Shown: positions 8,246 through 17,436 of the stretch, piece by piece | Layout: each line of letters starts with the position of its first letter | How positions within the stretch are numbered: position 1 is the stretch's first letter | Assembly (NCBI RefSeq): GCF_014192395.1 | Contig: NZ_JACHXW010000004.1 | Span: forward strand, 225,331 to 289,330 | DNA: 64,000 nucleotides | Direction of reading: 5' to 3' | Source: Paenibacillus endophyticus | Lineage (GTDB): Bacteria; Bacillota; Bacilli; Paenibacillales; Paenibacillaceae | Program-made: the position numbers and the translations under genes | Notes under the pieces: generated by a model | Seen by the model: the letters and a program-made list of their open reading frames with translations, nothing else | Told to the model about the DNA's origin: nothing | The model's database searches: none

Positions 8246-10165
8246 ATGAGAAAGAAACTTTGCACGGCGTTATTCCTGCTATTATTCAGTCAGTATGTGC
8301 TGCATGCAGCATCAGATCTTACCATTGCTGCCGTTTCACAGATGACAAAGTATCGCGTATATCAGAATGACCAAGCTTTGCGTGAATTTGTTGGAGAAGC
8401 ACAAGCGGTAGCTTATGCAGGCAAATTCAGCTACAGCCATGTAGAAAAGATCGCCGATCGTACTTGGGTGTGGGATAACTTCCCGCGTTATAAAGTGTAT
8501 CAGAAAGGCCTATCCAATCCCAAATGGGAATTCGCTTCTTATGCTCTCGCCTTATCTACTGCCAAGAAGCTTCGCAACGTACATATACGCGATTTAGCGA
8601 ATATAGGCTGGAGCTATCATTCTTATGCTAAGTTCCAATTATTCCAAGGTGATAACACCAAAGATGCTTGGTCCTTTGCCTCTCTTGAAGCTGCCAAGCA
8701 AGAAGCAAAAAAATGGGGCAATGCGCATATTATCGATCTTGCATCGAACAAGTGGATATGGAGCAACCTCACAGCATCTCAGATTAAAGCACAGCGTGAT
8801 GCCGTTGCAGTCTACCAGTTAGCTATTGGCGGGGTTCCAGTACAAGACAAGCCGATTTACGCTTTTCTTTATGATGCCATCACGGCTGCTGCTTCCATCG
8901 CTGGAAGCGAAGTCTTGGATTCAAAAACGGGAAAAATCGTGCACTCTAACGTACCTGCCTATCAGATCGCACAAAATGGTAAGATCATCCATGCTGCATG
9001 GAGCTTGGATGGGGCGGTTCAAACCGCTAAGAAAATAACTAATGCCGAGGTCATTTACAATGGAGTAGTATATTGGTCAGGCGTCCCTTATCTATCCGTA
9101 TACCAAGGTGATAATCCGCTAAAATCCTTTAACTCGCGAGAGAGTGCGGTGGCGTATGCCAAGGCCTACTCGAATGCAACAATAAGAACGAGCGACGGCC
9201 GCAACATTTGGAGCAATGCTAAAAAGCTCGCTTATATGGGCTGGAACGGCAGTGCGTCTAGCGCAACCGTGTTAAATCACGCAGCAAATACACAAGGCTT
9301 ATCGATCGATTCGCCAACTTGGTTCGAGCTAGCCTCCGCTGACGGAACGTTGACGGATACTTCTGATTTGTCAGTCGCGAACGCCTTGAAGGCGCAAGGA
9401 ATGAAAGTGATGCCGCTCGTTCATAATCAGTTCAACAAAAAAATGACATCCTCCTTCCTCCTAAACAAAGCGGCACAGCAGAAATTTATTGCGAATCTTA
9501 CGGCTAGGCTGGTTCAGCTTGGGGCTTCTGGGCTTAACCTTGATTTCGAGGAGGTCGCTGGCAGCGACCGCACGGCATATACAAGCTTTGTTACTGCACT
9601 CTCAAAAGCTGTTCATGCCAAAAACATGCAAATCTCCATCGATTTGCCGCGCGGCAGCTTAAGCTGGAATCATGCTACGGCGTATGACCACGCTGCGCTG
9701 TCAACCGTTGTCGATACCATCATCATTATGGCATACGACGAGCATTGGAGCGGGAGCCAAACACCTGGTTCCGTCGCTGGGCTTAAATGGGCGGAAGAAG
9801 GCATTAAGCAATTTCTAAGCTATGGCATCCCCCGCAGCAAGCTTATGCTGGGCATACCGTTTTATGTTAGGGAATGGAAGCTTGATAGCCAAAATAAACT
9901 CGTCGGAAACCGTGCTGTTGTGATGAAAGAGCTGCCTAAGCTGATTGCTGACACGAATGCGCAAGGCATATTCGATTCGGAATCAGGCCAAATGAAATAT
10001 AAATATGCCAAAGATGGATTTACGTATCTGTTCTGGGCAGAAACCGAAACTACGGTCAAGGCAAGAATTGATATGGCGAAGCGTTATGATCTAGCCGGTG
10101 TCGCCGCTTGGCGCTTAGGCTATGAAAGCACGGAGCTATGGACGATGATGCTCCGAAATAAATAA
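8246..10165 (+). CDS. Secreted GH18-family glycoside hydrolase with six N-terminal repeats
   Basis: 639 residues. A signal peptide (1-22) leads into six divergent copies of a unit of about 47 residues (near 35, 81, 128, 188, 237 and 281), each built as Y-x-V-Y-Q, then an aromatic/Ser turn, A-x-x-x-AKK-x-x-NA-x-I and a final (V/I)W(S/D)N. A GH18 TIM barrel of the YaaH/SleL type fills about 330-639, with catalytic motif GLNLDFE and acid Glu435. The canonical first Asp of DxxDxDxE is Asn here (Asn431). The substrate is probably peptidoglycan or another N-acetylglucosamine polymer. The start is fixed by an in-frame TAG two codons upstream, and the best Shine-Dalgarno (GGAG) is unusually far, about 16 bases. 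Confidence 0.88.
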   Translation: MRKKLCTALFLLLFSQYVLHAASDLTIAAVSQMTKYRVYQNDQALREFVGEAQAVAYAGKFSYSHVEKIADRTWVWDNFPRYKVYQKGLSNPKWEFASYALALSTAKKLRNVHIRDLANIGWSYHSYAKFQLFQGDNTKDAWSFASLEAAKQEAKKWGNAHIIDLASNKWIWSNLTASQIKAQRDAVAVYQLAIGGVPVQDKPIYAFLYDAITAAASIAGSEVLDSKTGKIVHSNVPAYQIAQNGKIIHAAWSLDGAVQTAKKITNAEVIYNGVVYWSGVPYLSVYQGDNPLKSFNSRESAVAYAKAYSNATIRTSDGRNIWSNAKKLAYMGWNGSASSATVLNHAANTQGLSIDSPTWFELASADGTLTDTSDLSVANALKAQGMKVMPLVHNQFNKKMTSSFLLNKAAQQKFIANLTARLVQLGASGLNLDFEEVAGSDRTAYTSFVTALSKAVHAKNMQISIDLPRGSLSWNHATAYDHAALSTVVDTIIIMAYDEHWSGSQTPGSVAGLKWAEEGIKQFLSYGIPRSKLMLGIPFYVREWKLDSQNKLVGNRAVVMKELPKLIADTNAQGIFDSESGQMKYKYAKDGFTYLFWAETETTVKARIDMAKRYDLAGVAAWRLGYESTELWTMMLRNK

Positions 10166-10281
10166 TGGAGAAGCCGCTAATCCATTGTCAGAGGTTGTTT
10201 TGCTTTACGTAGGCAACTCCAAGCTGTTATACACGAACTATCGCCTTAAGCGGCGCTCTTCAATCACGGAGTAAAGACAGT

Positions 10282-10313
10282 AAAAGGCTGCACGCATTTG
10301 CGTGCAGCCTTTT
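10282..10313. terminator. Bidirectional terminator between the GH18 and histidine kinase genes
   Basis: A perfect 14-base stem AAAAGGCTGCACGC / GCGTGCAGCCTTTT around the loop ATTT, giving a U run in both directions. It serves the convergent genes ending at 10165 and 10333. Confidence 0.92.
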
Positions 10314-10332
10314 ATTAGTACAAGGATTTATA

Positions 10333-11601
10333 CTAAGACTCGGCTGCTGGAAAACGAAGAGTAACCTTCGTTCCTTTGCCTAGCTCGCTTTCAAATGAGA
10401 TTTTACCGTGAAGCGCTTCAATAATTCGTATGGTCACGAGAATGCCAAGTCCTGTTCCTGTATCCTTTGTCGTAAAGAAAGCTGTCCCGATCTGACTCAA
10501 GTCTTCCTTGGACATCCCTTTTCCAGTGTCAATGATTTCAATAAAGATCTCTTCATTCCGGTAATAGGCATTTACAGTTACCTCTCCTGTTTCCGGAATC
10601 GCTTCCACGCCATTTTTGATTAAGTTCAAGATAACCTGAGATAGCCGCGGCTTGTCCGTTCTAACATATAAATCGGTTTGGTTGCAGTTAAGATGGATTT
10701 GAACATTCTGAATTAATCCGTATGAATTCATAATTTCGAGCGTGCTGCCAAGGAAAGTAGGAACCTCTACCAGTTCAAGCTGGTCTGCATGAGGCTTCGC
10801 CAAATTCAAATAATCTGTAATAATGTATTCGGCCCGTTCAAGCTCAGCAAGAGCGATTTTCAAATAATCTTTTTTCTTATCGTCCACCGATTCTTGCAGC
10901 AGCTGCAAAAAACCTTTTACTACCGTTAACGGGTTGCGTACCTCGTGCGCGACGGATGCTGCGATTTGACTGACGATTTTGAGCTTCTCGCTTCGCTCCA
11001 GCTCAAGCTTCAAATAGGCTGTTTCAATGAGATGCTCTTTTAGCATAGAAGAGATTCCCATGCCAATTAACGTTGCTATCGTTAGAATGGCAATGATCCA
11101 TAAGCTATGCGATTCCGTATGTAGATTCAATGGCCGTGATTTCAAATATATAATAAGGAGCACAAAAGAAACAATTGAGCTATTGGCTGCTAGAATCACG
11201 GATACAACGACTCTTTTGATCTTTCGATAACTAAAAAAAGATTTTGCAAAAAAAAAGGCTGGACCTACGCTAAGCAGAAAAGAAAATACGGCAAGATACA
11301 TAGCATCTCCATTTACATAAAGCCGGTACAATACACCGATAGACAGCGCCAAGAGTCCAGGAAAATATTTTCCAGAACCGTATAAAAAAGCAATAATCAA
11401 AGGAACGCATCTAAGATCACTTTGATAGCCATCGATAACGTTTACGGGGAATGCCATGCACAATACAGCTGATAATCCAAATAAACAGCCGTTTATCAAT
11501 TGATAAATGATATTGCTTTTAGCTATGCGGACCATAAAGAACTGTTGGATAAAGATCGGAAACAATATGATAATAAGATGAATAAGCAATTGGTTTACCA
11601 T
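10333..11601 (-). CDS. Membrane sensor histidine kinase, 5TM-LYT type, orphan
   Basis: 422 residues. The first 185 residues hold six hydrophobic segments of the 5TMR_LYT sensor type with no clear extracellular or PAS domain. The kinase core has the H-box SVAHEVRNPLTVVKG (phospho-acceptor His about 219), the N-box LNLIKNGVEAI, G1 box DTGKGM and G2 box GTGLG. No response regulator gene is adjacent. Orphan kinases of this build in spore formers usually feed the Spo0F/Spo0A phosphorelay (KinB-like), and it lies next to germination genes. The start is uncertain: a TTG 66 bases upstream is in frame but lacks a ribosome site, so the ATG at 11601 is used. Confidence 0.88.
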   Translation of the reverse strand: MVNQLLIHLIIILFPIFIQQFFMVRIAKSNIIYQLINGCLFGLSAVLCMAFPVNVIDGYQSDLRCVPLIIAFLYGSGKYFPGLLALSIGVLYRLYVNGDAMYLAVFSFLLSVGPAFFFAKSFFSYRKIKRVVVSVILAANSSIVSFVLLIIYLKSRPLNLHTESHSLWIIAILTIATLIGMGISSMLKEHLIETAYLKLELERSEKLKIVSQIAASVAHEVRNPLTVVKGFLQLLQESVDDKKKDYLKIALAELERAEYIITDYLNLAKPHADQLELVEVPTFLGSTLEIMNSYGLIQNVQIHLNCNQTDLYVRTDKPRLSQVILNLIKNGVEAIPETGEVTVNAYYRNEEIFIEIIDTGKGMSKEDLSQIGTAFFTTKDTGTGLGILVTIRIIEALHGKISFESELGKGTKVTLRFPAAES

Positions 11602-11731
11602 ATCTCTTAATATTTTCCCTTTCTTTTTACAATATTTGTATAGTTCTTTGGCACTAGCAACTAACAATTATAATATCATAAAAAATAGAGAGAATTAATA
11701 GGAAATTTGACAGCTCTGTATTTGAGTATGA

Positions 11732-12817
11732 TTAATTCTTTTTTAACTTATGGATAGCCAATAATGTAATAGGAATAATGAAACCAAAAATTAAGGCATA
11801 TGAAAACCAGGTTTGAGATGCAAATGAACGAAAGTATACGTTGTTGGGATATACGATGAGTGCGAGTACGACCGTAATTAATGCTAGTGGTGGCAGTAAT
11901 GGCCGGTAGGTTTGCATCCGAAGCAGCTGAGCTAGCCCCAATCCTGCCGCATAAAAGCAAAGCACAAGCTTAAAGAAAATAGTTAGAAACCAAATTACAG
12001 CCATCATGACCTCGATGCGTTGAAGAAACTCACCGACCTGAATTTTCTTTGCAAGCGTATAGCTGGGAAAGCTATGCCTGGAAGTGAAATCCCAACCGAG
12101 CACCAATATGCAAAGCAAGGTAATGATTGATAATACAAGCCCGCCGAGAAAGCCACCCCATAGGAATGCATTGCCCCTCTTATTTGTTTGCCTCACATAT
12201 GGCAATATCATTAAAAAGATCACAAGCTCCAAATAAGGAATGCCTAGAATCGTGAGGCTTCCTTTAATCATTTCTTTGACGCTAGCCTCAAATATCGGAT
12301 ATAACCGATTCATTTCCATTTGAGGCATGATAAAAACAATCAGGATGAATAGAAGCAATAAAATCCAAGGCAAAAAAATTTCTGCCGCGCGCCCTATTAC
12401 TTCAAGACCTAACCCTGCTCCCATAACGATAATCACCATAAACAATATAAAAATCGCTTGAATAGGCGTTTCCGGCATCACAATCGTCGTCATAAAGTCA
12501 CCAATGTTGCGAAGCACTAATGCAGACAGCAGCAAGAAAAAGGTCAAATACAAAAAGGAGATCAATCGGCCAACAAACTTCCCCGCTATTATTTCACTGT
12601 ATTGAACCAGATTTTGATTTGGAAAGGACTTACCTAGCGAATGATAAAGGACAAGCAGCAACATTCCTAATAATACGCCAAGGAGTGCGGATATCCAGCT
12701 ATCCTGCTTGGAAGTCAAAGCCATGGCAGACGGTACAATGAGAATCGCACTTCCCAAGCTGAACAAAAAGACCAGTATGAATAGCTGTTGCCTGCTTATT
12801 TGCCCATTCTCCAGCAT
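11732..12817 (-). CDS. GerAB/ArcD/ProY family germinant-receptor B subunit
   Basis: A 361-residue integral membrane protein with about ten transmembrane helices and the opening ISRQQLFILVFLFSLGSAIL typical of GerB (spore permease, APC superfamily). B subunits bind the germinant in the inner spore membrane. GGGAGG lies 8 bases before its ATG. It is the last gene of the A-C-D-B operon and starts 20 bases after the small D gene. Confidence 0.93.
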   Translation of the reverse strand: MLENGQISRQQLFILVFLFSLGSAILIVPSAMALTSKQDSWISALLGVLLGMLLLVLYHSLGKSFPNQNLVQYSEIIAGKFVGRLISFLYLTFFLLLSALVLRNIGDFMTTIVMPETPIQAIFILFMVIIVMGAGLGLEVIGRAAEIFLPWILLLLFILIVFIMPQMEMNRLYPIFEASVKEMIKGSLTILGIPYLELVIFLMILPYVRQTNKRGNAFLWGGFLGGLVLSIITLLCILVLGWDFTSRHSFPSYTLAKKIQVGEFLQRIEVMMAVIWFLTIFFKLVLCFYAAGLGLAQLLRMQTYRPLLPPLALITVVLALIVYPNNVYFRSFASQTWFSYALIFGFIIPITLLAIHKLKKN

Positions 12818-12837
12818 GATATGGTCCTCCCGCTTCT

Positions 12838-13068
12838 CTATTGAAAGATATAGTTAATCACCATCGTTATAGGCTTGACTGCAATAGTAACGGCATCAAG
12901 CGGATTTGGAATTTTGATTCTCAAACTTTCGAGCGACGCCAAAACAAATGCAATAAATAGGAGCAGAAGGTAAACGCTCCGCTCCTTTCGCAGTTTTTTT
13001 TTGTTTAATGAAGGGAGCTGCAGCGCTGCCATGATACCAACTGCAAAGATGACAATAATAATCCACAT
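12838..13068 (-). CDS. Small two-helix membrane protein of a ger operon (germinant-receptor D subunit type)
   Basis: 76 residues with two hydrophobic helices (about 1-18 and 32-47) joined by a strongly basic loop (LNKKKLRKERS), and a short amphipathic C-terminus. Proteins of this size and topology are encoded in many ger operons and have been named D subunits that modulate receptor function. AAAGGAG, its ribosome site, overlaps the last codons of the GerC gene and only one base separates the two genes, so translation is coupled. Identification rests on topology and position rather than on strong motifs. Confidence 0.72.
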   Translation of the reverse strand: MWIIIVIFAVGIMAALQLPSLNKKKLRKERSVYLLLLFIAFVLASLESLRIKIPNPLDAVTIAVKPITMVINYIFQ

Positions 13069-13069
13069 C

Positions 13070-14281
13070 TCAATCTCCTTTCATTTTTTGCAAAAATGAT
13101 TCAACGACTGAGCCTGTTTGCCGTATGCTCAACTCAGCTTCAATATTCACCGGTAAATGAACGAAATGCTCGTCCCATTCCTTCTCCAGTGGATACCACA
13201 ATTGCCGATGTGAACGATGAACCGCATTCCCAAAACCGAAAATATCTGATTTTAATTGTTTGGCTTTCGTAATTGAAGCGGATGCCATTCGCTCTATTTC
13301 CTTGTTTGCTGCTAATTCTAACCCTTTAATGGTCTCAGGATTGCTTATATCTTCGCTTCCGCAAGCAACTTCGCCTATATTACCCTCAGCTTGGATTTTA
13401 ACTTCCATATTCAATTTCCCATCATTCACTCGTGCTTTTACCTTTGTATTCTCTCTTAATAACTCAATGCTAATCTTGCCGCCTGAGGGACAACCGACGG
13501 TAACAATTGTGCTTTTAATTTGCCCCCGAATAAAGTTATAGCCTTTGCTCTCAAAAGGATTGAGCCAGCCAACCAAACGATCCTCATGAAAGACAGCCAT
13601 CCCGTCGTACTCTTGTGTTACTGGCGGATGAACAGAGTCCAGATTTTTCTGAGATTCACCTATTTCAGGATCGCCGCTTATTTTGATGGCAGCTAGCGCT
13701 GGGTCCTTGCCTTTGCTCACCAGATCAAAAATGAGTTCATGCAGATCGATTTTGGAAGTAACCCCCCAGCTGTTTTGAGCCGAATTCAAGGAGGAATACA
13801 ATTTATTGGATGGAATTTTCTCCAGTGGAGTCAAAACTTTGAGAATATCTTCAGCTTTCGTACCTTTAGCGATAATGAAATAAAAGTCGGTTCGAAGCTC
13901 ATGATCCCTAGAGAGAATATCTAGAACCGGAGCAATACCTTCTCGTGCGAGCTTCTCTCCTATGACAACAATGCGTATATGTGAAGAGTATATTTTACGT
14001 GGTGTTGTTTTCGTGAGCTCTCTCATTGATTCAAATATGGTTGCTCCACCTGCCAATTGCTGAGTTATGACTGGCAATCGTTTGCCGCCTGATTTATTTG
14101 CAGATATTTCACTGGCATTGATCACTTGAACAGTTAGCTGATATTGATCCTTCTTTTTATCAAATCCGAAGGCAGATGCAATGCTCAATTCATTAAGTTC
14201 CCTTCGATTCCAGCAGCCGGTCAGTATAAATAATTCGATCACGACAAGCAGCAGCCATACCGCTTTTGTTCGAATGCTCAT
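13070..14281 (-). CDS. Ger(x)C family spore germination lipoprotein
   Basis: 403 residues. The lipoprotein signal ends in LTGCWNRRELNEL, the WxxRELNEL signature of GerC proteins directly after the lipid-anchored Cys. The C-terminal third carries the usual GerC domain. It anchors to the outer face of the inner spore membrane as part of the germinant receptor. The ATG at 14281 is preferred over a TTG one codon earlier, with GGAGG 9 bases upstream. It lies between the A and D genes. Confidence 0.93.
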   Translation of the reverse strand: MSIRTKAVWLLLVVIELFILTGCWNRRELNELSIASAFGFDKKKDQYQLTVQVINASEISANKSGGKRLPVITQQLAGGATIFESMRELTKTTPRKIYSSHIRIVVIGEKLAREGIAPVLDILSRDHELRTDFYFIIAKGTKAEDILKVLTPLEKIPSNKLYSSLNSAQNSWGVTSKIDLHELIFDLVSKGKDPALAAIKISGDPEIGESQKNLDSVHPPVTQEYDGMAVFHEDRLVGWLNPFESKGYNFIRGQIKSTIVTVGCPSGGKISIELLRENTKVKARVNDGKLNMEVKIQAEGNIGEVACGSEDISNPETIKGLELAANKEIERMASASITKAKQLKSDIFGFGNAVHRSHRQLWYPLEKEWDEHFVHLPVNIEAELSIRQTGSVVESFLQKMKGD

Positions 14282-14305
14282 CAATCAATGCCTCCTTCTT
14301 GCTGC

Positions 14306-15886
14306 CTAGGGCTCTGGTGGTTTTGGCTGTGTGCTCTTTTCTCGAATCTCATTACCTTGACTTATGTATCGAGGTCTTCGATGCTGCAACCAGTGAGGTA
14401 GGCGGATCAAATTATCATTCTGGTCTTCCATGTCGAGCGGTCCGAATGGAGACATGTACGGAATGCCAAATGACCGTAGGCTGCATAAATGCAGGACAAG
14501 CGCAATAATACCAACAAGAATACCGAATAACCCAAAGGACGCGGCAAGCATCATTAGAATAAATCGCATCATCCGTACCGAAATGCCTAAACTGTAGGAA
14601 GGGATTACGAAGTTAGAGATTGCCGTAATTGACACAATAATGACCATCGTCGGACCGACAAGACCTGCCTCCACCGCTGCTTGCCCGATGACCAAAGCAC
14701 CAACGATAGAGACAGCTTGTCCGACAGCTCGTGGCATCCGAACACCTGCTTCTCTCAGAATCTCAAACGTCACTTCCATTAAGATCGCTTCCACAAACGC
14801 AGGAAACGGAATCCCTTCCCGCTGAGCAGCAAAGTTAATCAAGAGCGGCGTTGGAATCATTTCTTGATGAAAAGTTGTAATTGCAATATAGATGGATGGC
14901 GCAAATAAGGCGATGAATAGCGATACAAAACGCAGGATGCGCAGCAAGGAGCTAATATCTGCACGTTGATAATAGTCCTCGGCTGTTTGCAGAAACTGTG
15001 TGAACAAAGCAGGCGCAAGCAATACAAATGGCGTTCCATCTACAAGAATGGCAACTCGGCCTTCTAGCAAGCCTGCAGCGACGACATCAGGACGCTCTGT
15101 ATTATAAATCGTTGGAAAGGGCGTATAGGTTTCATCTTGTATGAACTCTTCGATATAACCGCTCTCCAAGATTGCGTCGGTATCTATTCGCGCTAGTCTT
15201 ATTCTAACTTCATTGACAACCTTTTCGTTCGCTATGCCCTTTATGAACATAATAGCAACATCTGTTTTTGAGATCCTCCCAATCGGATTTGTCTCAAGCC
15301 ACAAGTTGGGATCTTTGATTTTTCTACGTACTAGAGCCGTATTGATTCGAATTGATTCGGAGAAGCCTTCTCGAGGGCCACGAATAACGGTCTGTGATTG
15401 CGGCTCTGTGACCCCCCGCTCCGACCATTTTCTGACTCCGGCAGCAATGCTTTCCGCACTTCCATCGACGAGAACGATCGCATCACCAGAGAAAATAGCT
15501 ATATGGATGCTGTCCATATCTGTAATTGTTTTGATATCCCCAACTTTAAGTAGAGATGACTTCAGTTTTTGTATTAGATTGTCGGAAGTTGCGTTGCGGT
15601 AAATCCCTGTTTCTTTGCCATCAATCAGCAAAGAATCCATAATCGTTGTCGAATCGGCCATACCGTCCAAATAGACGATAGCCGCATCAATCGAAACGTC
15701 GGCAGTATCGATTTGGAATTGTCTAATAATCAGATCGGTGCTATTCCCCGTGTTTTTTCGGATGATCTCAAGCGTCTCCGATAGTATGGTTGGTTTAGAC
15801 AGATTAGGGCCTTGCTGTTTAAGGAAAACCTGCTCTGTTGTCTTCGCTTTGTGATTAGCCTGATTTCGTTTGAATATAGAGCGCAT
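14306..15886 (-). CDS. GerA family germinant-receptor A subunit
   Basis: 526 residues. The soluble N-terminal domain (about 1-280) contains the family motifs TDLIIRQFQI, VYLDGMAD and the conserved segment ending at about FPTIYNTERPDVVAAGLLEGRV (split over two helices), followed by five or so membrane helices (about 290-480) including RMPRAVGQAVSIVGALVIGQ and a hydrophilic tail. It forms the receptor with the B and C subunits. GGGAGG stands 6 bases before the ATG. It is the first gene of the operon A-C-D-B. Confidence 0.95.
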   Translation of the reverse strand: MRSIFKRNQANHKAKTTEQVFLKQQGPNLSKPTILSETLEIIRKNTGNSTDLIIRQFQIDTADVSIDAAIVYLDGMADSTTIMDSLLIDGKETGIYRNATSDNLIQKLKSSLLKVGDIKTITDMDSIHIAIFSGDAIVLVDGSAESIAAGVRKWSERGVTEPQSQTVIRGPREGFSESIRINTALVRRKIKDPNLWLETNPIGRISKTDVAIMFIKGIANEKVVNEVRIRLARIDTDAILESGYIEEFIQDETYTPFPTIYNTERPDVVAAGLLEGRVAILVDGTPFVLLAPALFTQFLQTAEDYYQRADISSLLRILRFVSLFIALFAPSIYIAITTFHQEMIPTPLLINFAAQREGIPFPAFVEAILMEVTFEILREAGVRMPRAVGQAVSIVGALVIGQAAVEAGLVGPTMVIIVSITAISNFVIPSYSLGISVRMMRFILMMLAASFGLFGILVGIIALVLHLCSLRSFGIPYMSPFGPLDMEDQNDNLIRLPHWLQHRRPRYISQGNEIREKSTQPKPPEP

Positions 15887-16035
15887 CTCTGTCCTCCCAA
15901 ATTCCTGCTTATAACAGTGTGTCCAGAAATGGGTACCTCCATTACGCAGAAAGAATTACAGTTAAGCTCAGTGTTTACAACTACAACACTGACATATCGG
16001 TGCCTCATGAAATCGAAATGGTACAACAACAACAA

Positions 16036-16073
16036 CAAAAAAAACCGTTCCCTCTATAAAAAAAGAGAATGGT
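16036..16073 (-). terminator. Intrinsic terminator after the SDR gene
   Basis: On the minus strand ACCATTCTCT pairs with AGAGGGAACGGT with one mismatch and one wobble, followed by eight T residues. It lies 50 bases after the SDR stop. Confidence 0.7.
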
Positions 16074-16122
16074 CTGTGCGTTTCAAGCCAATTGCATTAA
16101 TGCAGTTAATCATACCAACAAC

Positions 16123-16887
16123 TTAACGATAAATAGGTGCTCCAAAGGGAGAAGAGCCCGCTCCGCCATCAACGCTGATCTCTGCTCCTTGGACATACGA
16201 AGATTCATCCGATGCTAGAAACAAAGCTACATTCGCGATCTCATTCGGTTCTCCCAACCGTTCTAGAGGAATAGACCGCGTGAGTGCAGATTCCATTTTA
16301 GCCAAGCCTTCGGGTTGCCCCCAGATTGGTGTTCTAGTTGCTCCAGGCAACAAGGTATTCACACGTAAACCCCGCGGTGACAGTTCTGAAACCAATACTT
16401 TTGCCATGCTAACGACCGCACCTTTGCTTGCCGCATACGCAGAATATCCGGGGCTTCCGGCATTAGCAAGTACAGAACCATTTAAGATGATCGAACCTCC
16501 AGTTCTCAAATAAGGCAAAGCAGATTGCACAGTGAAAAACACGCCTGTCACATTGACCTTCATTATATCCTCGAATAAAGAAAGTTCTGTTCCACCTGCT
16601 GGCGTATGGCCAGAAATGCCTGCATTAGCGAATACAATATCCAATCCGCCGAATGCTTCCACAGCAGCAATAGCAGCTTTTTTCATTTGTTCAGGATCCG
16701 TAGTATCCGCCTGTACAGCTATACTATTTACTGGTCCTATTTCTTCTGTTGCAGCGTTCAAAGTAGCTTGATTTCTGCCCGTAATCACAACCTTTGCTCC
16801 TTGTGCTACGAACAGCTTTGCCGTTGCTAACCCAATCCCGCTATTTCCTCCAGTAATTAATGCTACTTTCCCATTCAATTTTCCCAT
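16123..16887 (-). CDS. SDR family NAD(P)-dependent oxidoreductase
   Basis: A 254-residue classical short-chain dehydrogenase. It shows the cofactor motif TGGNSGIG (about 13-20), NAG (about 89), the catalytic Ser in LNGSVLANAG and the YxxxK motif in YSAYAASKGA. The residues after the second strand (ITGRNQ) suggest NADP preference. The substrate cannot be told from sequence. AAAGGAG is 9 bases before the ATG. Its promoter contains the operator of the neighbouring TetR regulator, so it is probably induced with the STAS-domain gene. Confidence 0.93.
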   Translation of the reverse strand: MGKLNGKVALITGGNSGIGLATAKLFVAQGAKVVITGRNQATLNAATEEIGPVNSIAVQADTTDPEQMKKAAIAAVEAFGGLDIVFANAGISGHTPAGGTELSLFEDIMKVNVTGVFFTVQSALPYLRTGGSIILNGSVLANAGSPGYSAYAASKGAVVSMAKVLVSELSPRGLRVNTLLPGATRTPIWGQPEGLAKMESALTRSIPLERLGEPNEIANVALFLASDESSYVQGAEISVDGGAGSSPFGAPIYR

Positions 16888-16917
16888 TATAATTATCTCC
16901 TTTATCTTGTTATTTGT

Positions 16918-16946
16918 TTTTAGAATGATCGTTCTCGAATTATCAA
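16918..16946 (-). promoter_or_regulatory. Promoter with embedded TetR operator, upstream of the SDR gene
   Basis: On the minus strand -35 TTGATA (16946-16941), a 17-base spacer and -10 CTAAAA (16923-16918). The spacer holds the near-palindrome AGAACGATCATTCT (16935-16922), and AATTCGAGAACGATCATTCT is shared exactly with the site at 17395-17414 in opposite orientation. Confidence 0.7.
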
Positions 16947-16952
16947 AAAAAA

Positions 16953-17366
16953 TTAATTTGCTTTTGCAACAGCAGGCGTCTCAGCTACCCAATGCCTTGC
17001 TTCCTTCATGTCACTGAAATTTACCAGCTGGTATGGGAGCACGCCTAATTGGTTAACTGCCCGATCCAGGCTCAACTTAGCAATCATGCTCTGCGGCAAT
17101 ACCATAGCGAAATGACGAAGCCCATTTCCATATGCCCGTTGGACAAAATGTCGAGCTATCCATTCCTGATCATCCGGTTTTATTGCTGAACCTTTACGAG
17201 CATCCATTAATAATCTGTTGCTTTTCATTTTTTTAATCCATTCGATCCCCTTCAACATAATTAATTGAAACTCCTCTCCGTAAGCAAATCCCTTCCATTC
17301 AATGATGACGGCTTTAAGCTCTTCATCCCAAGCAACTTCTCCATGTTTAGAATCGAATAAAATCAT
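16953..17366 (-). CDS. STAS/SpoIIAA-like domain protein
   Basis: 137 residues. A single domain with alternating strands and helices: VAWDEELKAVIIEWKGFAYGEEF at the N-terminus, a central RLLMDARKGSAIKPDDQEWI where a strand ends in DAR, and a C-terminal helix. This matches small SpoIIAA-like/STAS proteins of unknown role often placed next to regulators. The ATG at 17366 is preferred because AAAGGAG stands 10 bases upstream, whereas the ATG 9 bases earlier is only one base from it. It has its own TetR operator-containing promoter. Confidence 0.65.
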   Translation of the reverse strand: MILFDSKHGEVAWDEELKAVIIEWKGFAYGEEFQLIMLKGIEWIKKMKSNRLLMDARKGSAIKPDDQEWIARHFVQRAYGNGLRHFAMVLPQSMIAKLSLDRAVNQLGVLPYQLVNFSDMKEARHWVAETPAVAKAN

Positions 17367-17389
17367 CTCTATCATGCTCCTTTGAACGT

Positions 17390-17418
17390 ATTATAATTCG
17401 AGAACGATCATTCTTAAA
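17390..17418 (-). promoter_or_regulatory. Promoter with embedded TetR operator, upstream of the STAS gene
   Basis: On the minus strand -35 TTTAAG (17418-17413), spacer of 17 and a perfect -10 TATAAT (17395-17390). The near-palindrome AGAACGATCATTCT (plus strand 17401-17414) fills most of the spacer, an ideal position for repression. Confidence 0.75.
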
Positions 17419-17436
17419 TTAAGAAATTTTTTTAAA

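Noticed and set aside
15887..16035. Forespore (sigma-G) promoter before the ger operon
   Set aside because: No convincing pair of -35 and -10 elements with the right spacing could be fixed by eye, although one is expected.
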